A stretch of DNA of 64,000 nucleotides, from NCBI GenBank assembly GCA_949987565.1, contig OX465119.1, positions 14,455,267 through 14,519,266 on the forward strand, read 5' to 3'. Within the stretch, counting starts at the first letter, position 1. Each line of letters starts with the position of its first letter. The translations under genes and the position numbers were made by a program. Shown piece by piece: positions 43,514-57,009 of this stretch. Under the pieces are notes generated by a model that saw only the letters and a program-made list of their open reading frames with translations, was not told the DNA's origin and made no database searches. The DNA is from Luidia sarsii (taxonomy: Eukaryota; Echinodermata; Asteroidea; Paxillosida; Luidiidae).

Positions 43514-44402
43514 CAATAGATGTCTCTGCCGAGGTGGGAACGCCAGTCAGAAACATTGAACCGTCAACTGGGCCCATGTTGTCGACCTACTAGTTGGTGG
43601 GCCCTGGTAAATAACTGGTCTCTCTCTTCTGATTGAGCCCAGACGAACGACAACAACTGCCGGGTATCTCCAGGGATCCTAATGAGCTTCACTCCATCAG
43701 CACTGATAGTTGTGGTGGTATCGGTAAATCAATGTACACTGTCGCTATTATGGGAAGCAGAGGAAGATTGCCATTCGATACTCCACACCGCTCGCATATA
43801 CTTGTGTACGACAGACGGCGACTCTATACGAAATTATTACCTGTTTCAGTGGCTGCGACCATGAGGAGAATCGTGACATCATATCAGTGGGGTCCCTCGG
43901 CCTCGAATTCCACTCGCACCAGTAGCTAGGAAAACGTTCTCCGTCCACACGGTAGCAAATGGGTACCTGGCTCTCTTCAGAACTGGGGGACGTTGAAAGG
44001 CGGCGAGGAAAGAAACTGTCCACCCTACCCTCATCACGCCTTGGTCTGTAACCGTGCTCCTCTGAAAAGGTGCACCCCTACTCCTTGGTGTTAGTATGGG
44101 ACAATCGTCACCTTCACCGTCCTCTACAATGCTGACACCGGAAACATTTCTTCATTCGCTGCCTTCATCACCTATTGTCTGAAAATCCATTTTACTGTCA
44201 TTTTATCCGTCTAACTGTTGGCATGAACGACGAGATTTTGATTGTGTCTAATGCCGTTATATTTTTCGTGTTCACTGCAGTGTCATCTTTCCTTCCTCCA
44301 ATGAGGTATTGGATTTCATTTCTACGTTTCCAGCTCAAAAACAAAAACCAGTGGCGATTGTGACCAGTAGACCAAAACCTCTGTACCCTCTCTCGGGAAC
44401 TC
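43514..44402. other. Intergenic between the two genes, nothing recognised
   Basis: Open frames up to about 98 codons on both strands. A short stretch near 43850 (GCDHEENRDIISV in one frame) vaguely recalls a C-type lectin segment but is soon stopped, so no gene is called. Confidence 0.4.
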
Positions 44403-44620
44403 TATCCTCAACTACATAAGACTTGAAGGTTTGCATGGCGGAAGTGGAAGTACTACGTGGAAGGTTTGCGCTGACACCATGTAACACATCTTTTTCGTCA
44501 GGAGTACAAAACACCACCCAAAACGTTGAGTTACCGGCTCTTTTCAGAGCCACACTCCTTTTCGAAAGAGATGTGCTGCATGGTGTCACCGCGAACCTTC
44601 CACTTTCTATCTTCATGTAT
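44403..44620. mobile_element. Family C foldback element
   Basis: Outer ACTTGAAGGTTTGCATGG and inner GGAAGGTTTGCGCTGACACC arms mirror GGTGTCACCGCGAACCTTCC at the right. Confidence 0.65.
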
Positions 44621-44710
44621 ACTTTGTCCTTCACTACTCTGTACTTTTCCTGTTCACTTGGTTTTCCCGTTGCCTGGTAACCAAGCTTACCTACCAACCC
44701 TCGCTAACTG

Positions 44711-45330
44711 TACATATTCATTAGCTCTTTATATTCACCATACCCGCCCTACCTCTTACACCTGTAATCCCCTTACTACATGTACTATACATATTCATTA
44801 GCTCTTTTGCTTCACCATTCCCGCCCTACATGTACCTCTTACACCTGTAATTCCCTTACTAAATGTACTATACATATACATTAGCTCTTTATCTTCACCA
44901 TACCCGCCCTACCACTATACACCTGCAATCCCCTTACTAAATGTACTATACATATTCATTAGCTCTTTTGCTTCACCATTCCCGCCCTACATGTACCTCT
45001 TACACCTGCAATCCCCTTACTAAATGTACTATACATATTCATTAGCTCTTTATCTTCACTATTCTCGCCCTACCTATTACACCTGCAACCCTTACTACAT
45101 GTACTATACATATTCATTAGCTCTTTTGCTTCACCATTCCCGCCCTACATGTACCTCTTACACCTGTAATCCCCTTACTAAATGTACTATACATATACAT
45201 TAGCTCTTTATCTTCACCATACCCGCCCTACCACTATACACCTGCAACCCCCTTCACTATTCTCGCCCTACCTATTACACCTGCAACCCTTACTACATGT
45301 ACTCTACATATTCATTAGCTCATATCCTTA
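44711..45330. repeat. About 80-bp minisatellite
   Basis: About eight units of 75-84 bp with CATATTCATTAGCTCTTT, CTTCACCATTCCCGCCCTAC and CCTTACTAAATGTACTA, in two alternating subtypes. Confidence 0.9.
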
Positions 45331-45849
45331 TAATTATACCTTCCCGCTCCACCCAATCTTACTATTATGCACTCATGCATATTCATGCTACATTTTGTAC
45401 ACTGACCCGCTTGTTCTCCTGTCTCAACACCCAACCCAACAATGCCCTGATCCACTAACTAGCCCCCCCCCCCATTGCAACCAACGCCATGAGAGGAGAC
45501 ACATGTTACCGTATCATATAGACTATTATGGAGCCTGGAATAAGCCACGGGATTGCACGGACAACAATTCCCATAGCCTTAAGCCGGCCTTAACGCAATG
45601 AACCCACGGAATATCGAATGCCATTTGAAGAAAGCACCATCTCTTTATTATTAAACGGCAGTGGATATTGTTTGTTAATGCTTTTTTGGTGTATAGAAGT
45701 ACAATTTATGTAGAACGGAGATATAAAATGTCAGAATATAAACCACGTGGATTCTATGTACAAACCTGTATTTAGTGAGACGCGTTTTATACAAAATCGG
45801 ATTAGTTAACATGTATCCGTGGCTGCGGGTTACCATCAAAATGGAGGTG

Positions 45850-46440
45850 TGTCCCTTGCTTCAAACTAGTCACCCCTCCCAGTTCTATTTGTCAGCCTTG
45901 GCCGGCAGTCTACCACCAATAGGGGATGGATGCTTATGCCTTGATTCAGACAAGTCACCCCCTCCCAATTCTATTTGTCAGCCTTGGCCGGCAGTCTACC
46001 ACCAATAGGGATGGAGGCTTATGCCTTGCTTCAGACTAGTCATCCCTCCCAGTTCTATTTGTCAGCCTTGGCCGGCAGTCTACCACCAATAGGGGATGGA
46101 TGCTTATGCCTTGATTCAGACTAGTCACCCCCTCCCAATTATATTTGTCAGCCTTGGCCGGCAGTCTACCACCAATAGGGATGGAGGCTTATGCCTTGAT
46201 TCAGACTAGTCACCCCTCCCAGTTCTATTTGTCAGCCTTGGCTGGCAGTCTACCACCAATAGGGATGGAGGCTTATGCCTTGATTCAGACTAGTCACCCC
46301 TCCCAGTTCTATTTGTCAGCCTTGACTGGCAGTCTACCATCAATAGGGATGGAGACTTGTACCTTCAGACTAGTTCCCCTCCAAGTTCTATTCTTTTGGC
46401 CTTGGCTGGCAGTCTATACCACCAGTAGGCGTGATTCTTT
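45850..46440. repeat. About 85-bp minisatellite
   Basis: About seven units with TTGTCAGCCTTGGCCGGCAG, TCTACCACCAATAGGGATGG and GCTTATGCCTTGATTCAGAC. It ends about 350 bp from the stop codon of the minus-strand gene. Confidence 0.92.
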
Positions 46441-46531
46441 GTGACTTGCTTTGTGCAGCAATGCCCCTCATCAATGACTCTTCAACAATCGGACCAGCTC
46501 CTATTCTCTTTCCTCTTCTTGTAGTCATTGT

Positions 46532-46537
46532 TTTAAT
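46532..46537 (-). terminator. Possible polyadenylation signal of the TINAG-like gene
   Basis: ATTAAA on the minus strand about 250 bases after the stop codon. No AATAAA is nearer, so this variant is the best candidate. Confidence 0.35.
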
Positions 46538-46786
46538 CAAACGTTCGAGTCTACCCCTATCCTCGCTTGAAATTGCTTCTCTTGGTGGGGCGAAAACCAT
46601 TAGAAATTAATAAACACACCTCAGGTAATAATGCTGATGTATTACGGACAGCAATGCGTTGATTAATACGGATGTCGCATCGATAGATGTTGAAAAAGGG
46701 AGAATAACACAGACAAGAATCGAAGGAGCACAAACCAAAAAACGGGGAAGTCCGGGTCGAGGGACTTAACTCAGCGGGTTGCTCCG

Positions 46787-46924
46787 TCAGTTGTGCACCG
46801 TGCTCAGGTCCACATCTCCCCACACGCCCAGCACGAAGGACTCGATGTCGCACTCGTTCCGTCCTCGGAGGATCCGGAAGTAGCCGCCCTCTCCCCACTG
46901 GTCACCCCAGGAGTTGGAGCACAG
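46787..46924 (-). CDS. TINAG-like exon 10 and stop
   Basis: Residues 410-454. [20 protein letters not shown] holds the active-site-type Asn (N413), then [19 protein letters not shown] at 46789-46787. Acceptor ccgcag. Confidence 0.94.
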   Translation of the reverse strand: MCSNSWGDQWGEGGYFRILRGRNECDIESFVLGVWGDVDLSTVHN

Positions 46925-49900
46925 CTGCGGTAGGGGGGGGGTCGCAGGGAGGGAACCAGGGAAAGCAGGTCAGAAGACGAGGTGGTGGGAGAGAAGATTT
47001 CATTAATCAATGGGAAGTGAGTTGGAGAATGGGGTATGGGTGGAGGGGGTGAGTTTCCAGGTGAGTTGGTTGGGAATGATTGGTTGTTGGGTGGATAGGT
47101 GTGTGTCTGTGTGTGTGAATAGGTGGATGGATTGATCGGGATGATTGGTTAGTTGGGTGGGTGGGTGAGTGGGAGGGTAAATGGCCGGTCGGTCGGTTGG
47201 TTGGGCAGGTACATGGGTGTGTAAGTGGATGGATGGCTGGTTTGATGATTGATGAACGGAAGAACGGACGGACGTACGGATGGATGGATAGATGGGTGGA
47301 GGGATGGATAGATGGGTGGAGGGATGGATAGATGGGTGGAGGGATGGATAGATGGGTGGAGGGATGGATAGATGGGTGGAGGGATGGATAGATGGGTTGA
47401 GGGATGGATAGATGGGTGGAGGGATGGATAGATGGGTGGAGGGATGGATAGATGGGTTGAGGGATGGATAGATGGGTGGAGGGGTGGAAAGATGGTGGGA
47501 TGGGTGGAGGGATAGATATATGGTGGAGGGATGGATAGATGGATGGTGGGAGGGATGGATAGATGAATGAATGGAGGGATGGTGAGATGGATAGATAGAT
47601 GGATGGAGGAATTGAGGGATGGAGATACGGGTGGAAAGATGGATGGTGGGATGTATGAATGGGTAGATGGATGGAGGGAAGGATATGGATAGATGGATAG
47701 ATGGATGGATGGATAGAAGCATGGTTGAATGGAGAAACGGTGGATAAATGGTGTGATGGATGGGTGGATGGGTGTTTGGGTAGATGGAGGGGTGGAGGGA
47801 TGGATAGATGGATGGCGTTCAGCCATAACTCACCCAGTAAGGTACGGGTTGTTGCGAGTTGTCGGTCCGGTCCACCCCCCAGCCCAGAATACGGACTGAG
47901 TGATATCCGATGCGTTTGTTGCCGTCACTCTCCTTGACCGGACCGTAGATGGAGCGATACACGCCACCACCGTACACGTAAAAGTCTTCCTTCACGACCA
48001 TAGTGGCTGGATACAAATGTCAATGAAGAAACACCATAGTATCGTAGCAAGTAATACACTATGAAAACATGGCAGCCATTACCGTCAGCACCTTCTCTGG
48101 CCTTATCAGAAAAGAGTATGGACTGACTTTGCCCCGGGCATTGCCAGTGTGCGCTGTTGTTGCCAGACAATGTAAAACTGGTTACAATTTTGACCAGGGC
48201 GGTTCAAAATCTTGGTTATACGCAACTGTTTGTACAGGTAAGACGGGGCTTGCTGTTTTCTAGACGAATCTCAGCGTTACGATGCATCACTACTCAGCTT
48301 ACGATGAATAACCCATCGTTGTGATAAAGACCCATCGCATTGCGATTGAAACGATATATTTGTTACAACCAACCGCGTGGATGGATTTCACAATGCCATA
48401 CGATGCATCGTAACTCGACTTAAGATGGATAAACCATCGTTTAATTCTAATAGGTCGTGTGGATTCTGTGTATCGCTCATAGTCTTGCCATTGATTGAAT
48501 TGAATGTGTGAAAGTGGTCAACATGTTTTGGGCAAGATCGACAGGTCCACTCAAAATGAGTGCCCGAAATATCTGTTGTCGGCTTTTCCTTGGGAGAGAC
48601 AGCCCAAAGATCGACAAAGCCGAATGGGTGGCCGGACGAGACGGTGGACATATCGATACGACTAATATGTCGACACCACCGGTGTGTCGACACCTGCGGC
48701 ATGCTGACACGTTAGGTATATCATGAATGCCGACACGACCGACATGTCGACAGTGGATTGGGCGGTGGCAATGCTTGTATACCTTGCAGTGGTCCGTTCT
48801 TGAACAGTTCCGCCTTAATGTCTTCTTCCTGAAATTAAAAACAAAAACCTGGCAAGTTATAGAAATTACCATAGCTGCCAACCATTCCTATTTTGGAGGA
48901 ATCATTCCTCTTTTTGGGTTAAAAATGTATCACTTTCTATATTATAAGCTCTTGACAACAGATTCCGATTTTGGGCTTGAAAATACACATGTATTCCTAA
49001 GTAGTTTGCTCTGTGATTCCTCTTTTTTTAGCAGAAGTATTTCTAATTTCCATTAAGATAGTTTGACAGCTATATATTACAACAACGTCATCAGCAAACA
49101 TCCACGTCATCAAAAACAGATAGACTCGTCAATTATCAACGCAAATAAAATCGGTGTCGAAATTTGGCAAGCCCATGTCCGTTGACAGGAACAACAAAGG
49201 CAGCGTGCAAACCGCGCCGCTTTGAAAGACCCAATTGAGTCACTTACGGATGGAGTCTGATTACTTTCGTTCTCGTCACACCAGCAACATAATATAATAT
49301 GTCCAGATGTTTTTCTGATTGAATGAAATCGCATCCGTTCCTGACACAACATGAGTGAGCCTATTCCGAACCCGACCTGACCCCTTTTAGTCTCAAGTCC
49401 GTGTCAATAGTCTCCTCTCTCTCTCTCATAAGTGGCTTTTCAACTCAAGGAATTTCATCACCCAAGGGGCAAAATCAGAAGCTGGCCCAGTATGGGAACC
49501 ATGTCATGTTAAAGGGTGCTTCAAGGCCGGTTTGTGATTCAATAAGAGTTTGCCCTGCTCGACGTGATAAACACTGAGTGTTCAGTGCTTTGCCCGATGC
49601 CTGATAATGCCACATTCATGCAAAAACAATGGTCAAAGCAATTGAATCTCATTCATTGAGGTTTGCTCTGCTAAATACCTCATGAAAAGTTTTTCAGGCA
49701 GCTCGGGCGGGATTCGAACCCGCGACTCTCGCTTTCTAGTTCGAACGTCTTAACCACTCGACCATCTAGCTGGTCGAGGTCGAGCGGTGGATTCGAATAT
49801 TGTATAGCGGCGGGTACATCATAGATATAACATGATGTTTTTCGTCGAGGAGAATGTAGATTGAGACACAGATAGAGAGAGACAGAAACAGAGAGAGAGA

Positions 49901-50945
49901 GAGAGAGAGACAGACACGGAGAAATACACAGAGAGAGAAAGGGAAAGACAAAAAGATAAATCCATTACCTTGGCGGCTATCCGATAGGGCGGACTCATGA
50001 GGTATCTGCCGGAAGTGACGTCACCGGCGGGGCAGGGCGACGACTGGAACTTGGTAATGGTGCATGGGAGCTTGTCCATCTGATCGGACGGGCCCATGCC
50101 GCTCTTATAAGGGTAGCACCTGTCACTCACTACCCTGTAAGTATAGCAGGCAGAACGGAGTCATTTGCCGACATAACGGACGCAGTTTCATGTCTAACGA
50201 AGACGGTTACCGGGTCTTTTCAGAGCCACACTCCTTCTCGAAAGAGGAGTGCTACATGGTGTCACCACAAACCTTCCACTGAGTATTTCCACCATGCAAA
50301 CCTTCAAGTCTTATCTAGTCTGAGTTACCGTCTCTTTTCAGAGCCACACTCCTCGAAAGAGAAGTGCTACATGGTGTCACCACAAACCTTCCACTGAATA
50401 TTTCTACCATGCAAACCTTCAAGTCTTATCGAAGACGGACAGTTCAAATACTGCCAGAAACGTTGAATGATCAGCTTTCCTTAGAGTAAAAGCCGTACGG
50501 ACTACCCTAAGAGATTCTGTACACACATTTGTGTTACCAACAAATTCAAAGCAGTTTCGATAGATAACAAGATATTTACGTCGCTATCCCGAAGAACCAC
50601 GGACCAAACTGCCCGAGACGTTGAATATTCAGAGCCACACGAACTCTTGGAAGATTGTGTACAAGACTATATCAAGAACCCGAGCTTCATTGTAGACCTA
50701 TGAATACTTGTGACGTCAGATGGGGTCGTTCCATTTTGTTTTTAGGGGCGGGTTTGGGAGGAGGATTACCCGTATCGTCGCATGAAGAACCAGGCGCGAT
50801 CAAGATGGCCGCCCTGGCAACCCCTCTGGCCCCTGGTGTTGCAGGACAGGAGATGCTGCGGTGAGAGAGTCTGGTCCATCTTGCCCATGGACTGGATGGC
50901 AAGGCGGTCCGATGCCACGGCTGAAACAAAAATGGGGAAAATGAT

Positions 50946-50976
<31 letters not shown>

Positions 50977-53336
50977 GACTTGGCTTCGGGGAACGAATAT
51001 CAAGTGAGGGTCATTACGTCACTGTCCACTGCAGGCTCGCTCATGACTGACGAGGCCGATGCCCGACCGGCAAGACCTGGTGCAGTGTCGGTCCGGGTTT
51101 CCTGCAGTGGGTGGAAGGGGCTCGAGCCTTCCTCCTCTGTCGTTCGACTCTGAAAGATAGTTTTCGGTTTTGTTTGTTTCATATTGTGAGACGGCTTTGT
51201 TTGGCGGTATGGCGCCAAATACCACGGTCACTGGCCATATCAGACCACTGATGGCAGTCTACAATGGCAGGCACTGAGGGACTTCTTAAAACAGACTTTG
51301 AAGTGCTTTTTTTTGAGCGCCTCAAAACGCAAGTGGAAAATGATATAAAACCTTAAAAAAATCATTTCTGCTTTTGGAGAAAAAAGGTTCCTTGCAAGAT
51401 GGAAGCGGAACTTCTTTATGTGTGAGAAATTCCGAACAATATGCTGAATATACTAGTCTTGTTGCTGGTTTCCAGAACCGAGTTTTGCCCACTGATCACG
51501 GTAGAAGGCCGATGATTTTAAGCGCCATTCAATGCGGATGCCACCAAATAATCCTATAGACGGACAGTGTACCTTAGTTGACGTCGACGTCGGGATTGTG
51601 TACCGTAATGCTTTGGGGGACCCGACTAACGTGGATTTGAATACGTGCAACGTGACGTGTGGTCATGGTTACGGTTTTCCAAAATGGCGGCGTCCGTGCA
51701 TTTGCCTATCTGGCGCCCTCTGTCGTCCGCCAGTGGGTCATGTCAATGCCCTCGTGGACGTCACTCACCCGTCGTGGAGACCGCCCACGAGCTACCGCAG
51801 TTGCCCTGGTCGAGGGCGCCCTCTATCCAGCCGGGCCACTTTTGGCGGGAGTCGAAGCTGTCCGGTAGCGCGGTCGTCTGCTCGATCACCACCTCCTGCA
51901 TGGCGGCCACGGCGGCTCGCGGCTCGAAGGTGCCCAGGCGCCTCTCGATGCCCTGGTCCAGCGTCAGTCCCCACAGGAACGAGTAGTTCCTTGCCGACCA
52001 CCTGGGAAGGATAATAGGCACGGTAGTGTCGTAGTCGAGACCTCCATGTCCAAGACTGAGGCCGAGATCTCAGTATCCGAGACCGAGACCGAGACCTCAG
52101 TATCCGAGACCGAGACCGAGACCGAGACCTCAGCATCCGAGACCGAGACCGAGACCTCAGTATCCGAGACCGAGACCGAGACCTCAGTATCCGAGACCGA
52201 GACCGAGACCTCAGTATCCGAGACCGAGACCGAGACCTCAGTATCCGAGACCGAGACCGAGACCTCAGTATCCGAGACCGAGACCGAGACCTCAGTATCC
52301 GAGACCGAGACCGAGACCTCAGTATCCGAGACCGAGACCGAGACCTCAGTATCCGAGACCGAATACCGAGACCTCAGTATCCGAGACCGAGACCGAGACC
52401 TCAGTATCCGAGACCGAGACCGAGACCTCAGTATCCGAGACCGAGACCGAGACCTCAGCATCCGAGACCGAGACCGAGACCTCAGTATCCGAGACCGAGA
52501 CCGAGACCTCAGTATCCGAGACCGAGACCGAGACCTCAGTATCCGAGACCGAGACCGAGACCTCAGTATCCGAGACCGAGACCGAGACCTCATTATCCGA
52601 GACCGAGACCGAGACCTCAGTATCCGAGACCGAGACCGAGACCTCAATATCCGAGACCGAGACCGAGACCTCAGTATCCGAGACCGAGACCGAGACCTCA
52701 ATATCCGAGACCGAGACCGAGACCTCAGTATCCGAGACCGAGACCGAGACCTCAATATCCGAGACCGAGACCGAGACCTCAGTATCCGAGACCGAGACCG
52801 AGACCTCAATATCCGAGACCGAGACCGAGACCTCAGTATCCGAGACCGAGACCGAGACCTCAATATCCGAGACCGAGACCGAGACCTCAGTATCCGAGAC
52901 CGAGACCGAGACCTCAATATCCGAGACCGAGACCGATACCTCAGTATCTGAGACCGAGACCTCAGTATCCGAGACCGAGACCTCAGTATCCGAGACCGAG
53001 ACCTCAGTATCCGAGACCGAGACCTCAGTATCCGAGACCAAGACCGAGACCTCAGCATCCGAGACCGAGACCTCAGTATCCGAGACCGAGACCTCAGTAT
53101 CCGAGACCGAGACCGAGACCTCAGCATCCGAGACCGAGACCGAGACCTCAGCATCCGAGACCGAGACAGAGACCTCAGTGTCCGAGACCGAGACCGAGAC
53201 CTCAGCATCCGAGACCGAGACCGAGACCTCAGTATCCGAGACCGAGACCGAGACCTCAGTATCCGAGACCGAGACAGAGACCTCAGTATCCGAGACCGAG
53301 ACCTCAGCATCCGAGACCGAGACCGAGACCTCAGCA

Positions 53337-53369
<33 letters not shown>

Positions 53370-53423
53370 TCAGCATACGAGACCGAGACCTCAGTATCCG
53401 AGACCGAGACCGAGACCTCAGCA

Positions 53424-53456
<33 letters not shown>

Positions 53457-53789
53457 TCAGTATCCGAGACCGAGACCTCAGTATCCGAGACCAAGACCGA
53501 GACCTCAGCATCCGAGACCGAGACCTCAGTATCCGAGACCGAGACCTCAGTATCCGAGACCGAGACCGAGACCTCAGCATCCGAGACCGAGACCGAGACC
53601 TCAGCATCCGAGACCGAGACAGAGACCTCAGTGTCCGAGACCGAGACCGAGACCTCAGCATCCGAGACCGAGACCGAGACCTCAGTATCCGAGACCGAGA
53701 CCGAGACCTCAGTATCCGAGACCGAGACAGAGACCTCAGTATCCGAGACCGAGACCTCAGCATCCGAGACCGAGACCGAGACCTCAGCA

Positions 53790-53824
<35 letters not shown>

Positions 53825-56755
53825 AGCATACGAGACCGAGACCTCAGTATCCGAGACCGAGACCGAGACCTCAGCATCCGAGACCGAGACCGAGACCGAG
53901 ACCAGAGCTTTTATGACCGAGACCAGGTCTCCCGAGACCAAGAGACTTTTGCAAGCCGAGAACGAGACCGAGACCGCGACTAAGACTTCCGAGATCGAGA
54001 CCGAGACTGCAAAACGGCCTTGAGACCCTCTCGAGACCGAGAGCAAGTCTCGAAACCTACAACACTGAAGGTCTCGGAGTCAAGTCCCGGTCCAGTCAAA
54101 GTTGTCTTGGCCAGGTTTTCCTATATTGTTCGACGGGCGTTCGAATACTTAGAAATCGCCTCCGGAATAGTACTTGTCCGTTCCTGGTGGCGTATTAGTT
54201 TTTTTACGCAGCACGAATGGTGTTGGAACACAGTGGGAGTGCGTATAATGTTGTCGGATAGCAGTCGGATTAGTCAGACAGCACTTTGAATATCCAGGAA
54301 TACGCTCGGACTGTTCAATCCGACGACGGCATTCCGACGCCCTCCGCCTCTCGTACGACCATGGCGCCTAATACGACCACCATTATATACGTACACCGCA
54401 ATGCATTGCGTAGAAAACTATTTTTGTTACAGTTGTGCGTATTGATTTGAGTACACAGAAGGGGTTAAGCTATAACTATGGTCTAAGCTAATCATTGACA
54501 AGTCTGTGTTGGTGTTGTCGTTGATTGTGATTTACAGGAGACCGGATTTTCGTACCCATGGTTGCCCAGGTTGACTTCGTCGATGACGTCATCTCGGATC
54601 AGGCAGACGTCACTGGAGCAGTCTAGCTGGTAGCCTTCGATCGTTGGTAAGCATGTGCTTAATCGAGTAGATATGGAAAAGTATAGGACAGGAATACTTA
54701 TTGATCAAATTCAGCGCTTTCCGTTGGCAAGTAAACTTATATTGCAGTCAATAGACAAAGGGAATAGTTATTGCAGTGACAATATTGCACTTATACAACC
54801 ACACAGATACCTGTCTTGTTCCCCACCGATTTGTGTGTCAAATATTGGACATTACCTTTCAGCTAGGAACAATTTATTTGCGCTCGTATATAGCAAACTA
54901 AACCCCTTCCCAATTCCCCAGCTCTGGAATTGAAACAACATACCGCATAATGTATCGATATGACCTTTATTTGACCCAACTAGCTTCGAGCCCTAGTTTG
55001 GAAGAAGAGGTCGAAAACCCGCCTTTAAAAAACCCCAAAATATAGGCCAAGAAATGTTCGTGCCTTCGTCTGGGCGATTTGTTTTCAACGGCATTCAAAA
55101 AGCCGTTTGCATGACGTGGGTCGTTATAGAAGCCATCGCCCGATATCACGCGTTGGCACAGTTAGTTACGGGAGTTGGGTGCCGAAAAGTGGGACAGCCT
55201 CGCATATAAGGCGCCGTAGCCAGCAGTCGTTATCTGTAATGTTCGCTGGGAGCGGCGTCAAGGGTTAAGGCCTATAGCCGCCGATCGACCGGTCAAAGGT
55301 CGGCGCGGCGGATACGTACCATATGTTGCAGTTGGTTCTGAAGGAGTCGCCCGCGGCGTAGTGCCTTTCCTCAAACCTACAACCTAAACAACGACCATGG
55401 ATTTTATATAAAAATAGAATTAGCAGTTCCTCACTGGTCCTCAAAAATACATGCTTTTGGAAAATTATCATTAGTCTACATACGCGCCCACATGTTTTTT
55501 GGGGCTGTCGCATCAAATTTATTTATTTTTAAATTTTAATAGATATACAAAAATGTCGGTTGCAAACTGCGTACTGACTAGAGAATTACCAAAGTGTCCT
55601 ATTCACTCTCTTGCCCCTTTCTTCGTTTACCTGTTTTGTCATTGTCACTCTGCCTTTGAGAAAGATCCTACTAGGATCGAAACGTCAGGCCCACTAGATT
55701 TTGAGATTTTTTTTTAATCATTTAATGATAAAAAAGACATCATTTGGATTGATTTACGCTGTTTCAAGCCGTTAAACCTCGCACATGCACAGTCTATACA
55801 TATCGCACCGTACATAAAAACGACTGGAAATTAGACTACTCGTCTTTTGGGGAAAAATTTTGGAAAAGGCCAGCAACCCAAAAGTGCCGCATCTTCCTCT
55901 TTAGTTAGGATGACAATTTAGAATGAGAAACTAGAATTCTTTTTACTAGGCCTTACAAACCTGGATTTGTTTTCCAAAATTGGTTTTCGTCCCTGCCCAC
56001 TCCATATCGGACTGCCCGAGATAACGAGTTCGTTTAGTTTCTGGTTTGGGTCCCGGGCTATGAGTTATGGCAAGGGGCGGAGCCGGCTTCGGGAAGAGTT
56101 CTAAATCTTCGCTCGATGAAAGGCCCGCGGCTTGTAAATCTTGGCTAGAGAGAGGTTTGGCCTCGGCAATTTTGAAAGGGTCTTCAAAAAATCACTTATG
56201 CACACGCTGCACAGCCGACGCAATTGATGGGTGGACGCGGTCCACGAGGGTAAATGACGAGAGAAAGAGAGCGAGAGAGAGAGAGAGGGGAGAGAGAGAG
56301 AGAGAGAGAGAGAGGGGGGAGAGAGAGAGAGAGCGAGAAAGGGGGAGGGGAGAGGGAGAGAGAGGGAGAGGGGAGACAGAGAGACAGAGTCAGACACACA
56401 GAGACACAGAGAGGGAGAGACAGAGAGAGGGAGAGACGGAGAGAGGGAGAGGGAGAGGGGAGAGAGAGGGGGAGAGAAAGAGAGAGAGAGTGAGAGAGAG
56501 AGAAAGAGAATGAAGGAGAGAAAGAGGGAGAGAGAGAGGAGGGAGAGAGAGAGGGAGAGGGAGGGGGAGGGAGAGGTAGAGAGGGAGGGAGAGAGAGAGG
56601 GAGAGAGGGAGAGAGAGAGGGAGAGAAAGAGGGAGAGAGAGCGTGAGAGAGGGAGAGAGAGGGAGAGAGAGGGATGTAGAGAAAGAGGGAGAGAGAGTGT
56701 GAGAGAGTGTAAGAGAGGGAGAGAGAGAGAGAGAGATAGAGGGCGAGAGAGAGAA

Positions 56756-56825
<70 letters not shown>

Positions 56826-56943
56826 ATATAATGAGGTTGGGAGATAACGAGGGGGTGAAGAAAAAAGATTGATGGGGGACGCGGTCCACGTACGAGGAAA
56901 TGACGAGAAAATGACGAGAGAGAGAGAGAGAGTGTGAGAGAGG

Positions 56944-57009
<66 letters not shown>

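Noticed and set aside
43633..44023. Possible C-type lectin remnant (GCDHEENRDIISV)
   Set aside because: Only about 25 residues before a stop, with no conserved Cys/Trp pattern around it; chance similarity is likely.
46557..46898. 113-codon minus-strand frame overlapping the last TINAG-like exon
   Set aside because: It is an alternative frame of exon 10; the phase-0 frame from exon 9 encodes the conserved papain-fold end.
52050..53930. CRISPR-like regular repeat array
   Set aside because: No unique spacers; the unit is contiguous and the genome is eukaryotic.
51964..54046. Open frames of 280-640 codons on both strands (RSRSR and SVSETETET repeats)
   Set aside because: They follow from a minisatellite whose 27- and 21-bp units are multiples of three. 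The region is an intron of the TINAG-like gene between two phase-matched exons.
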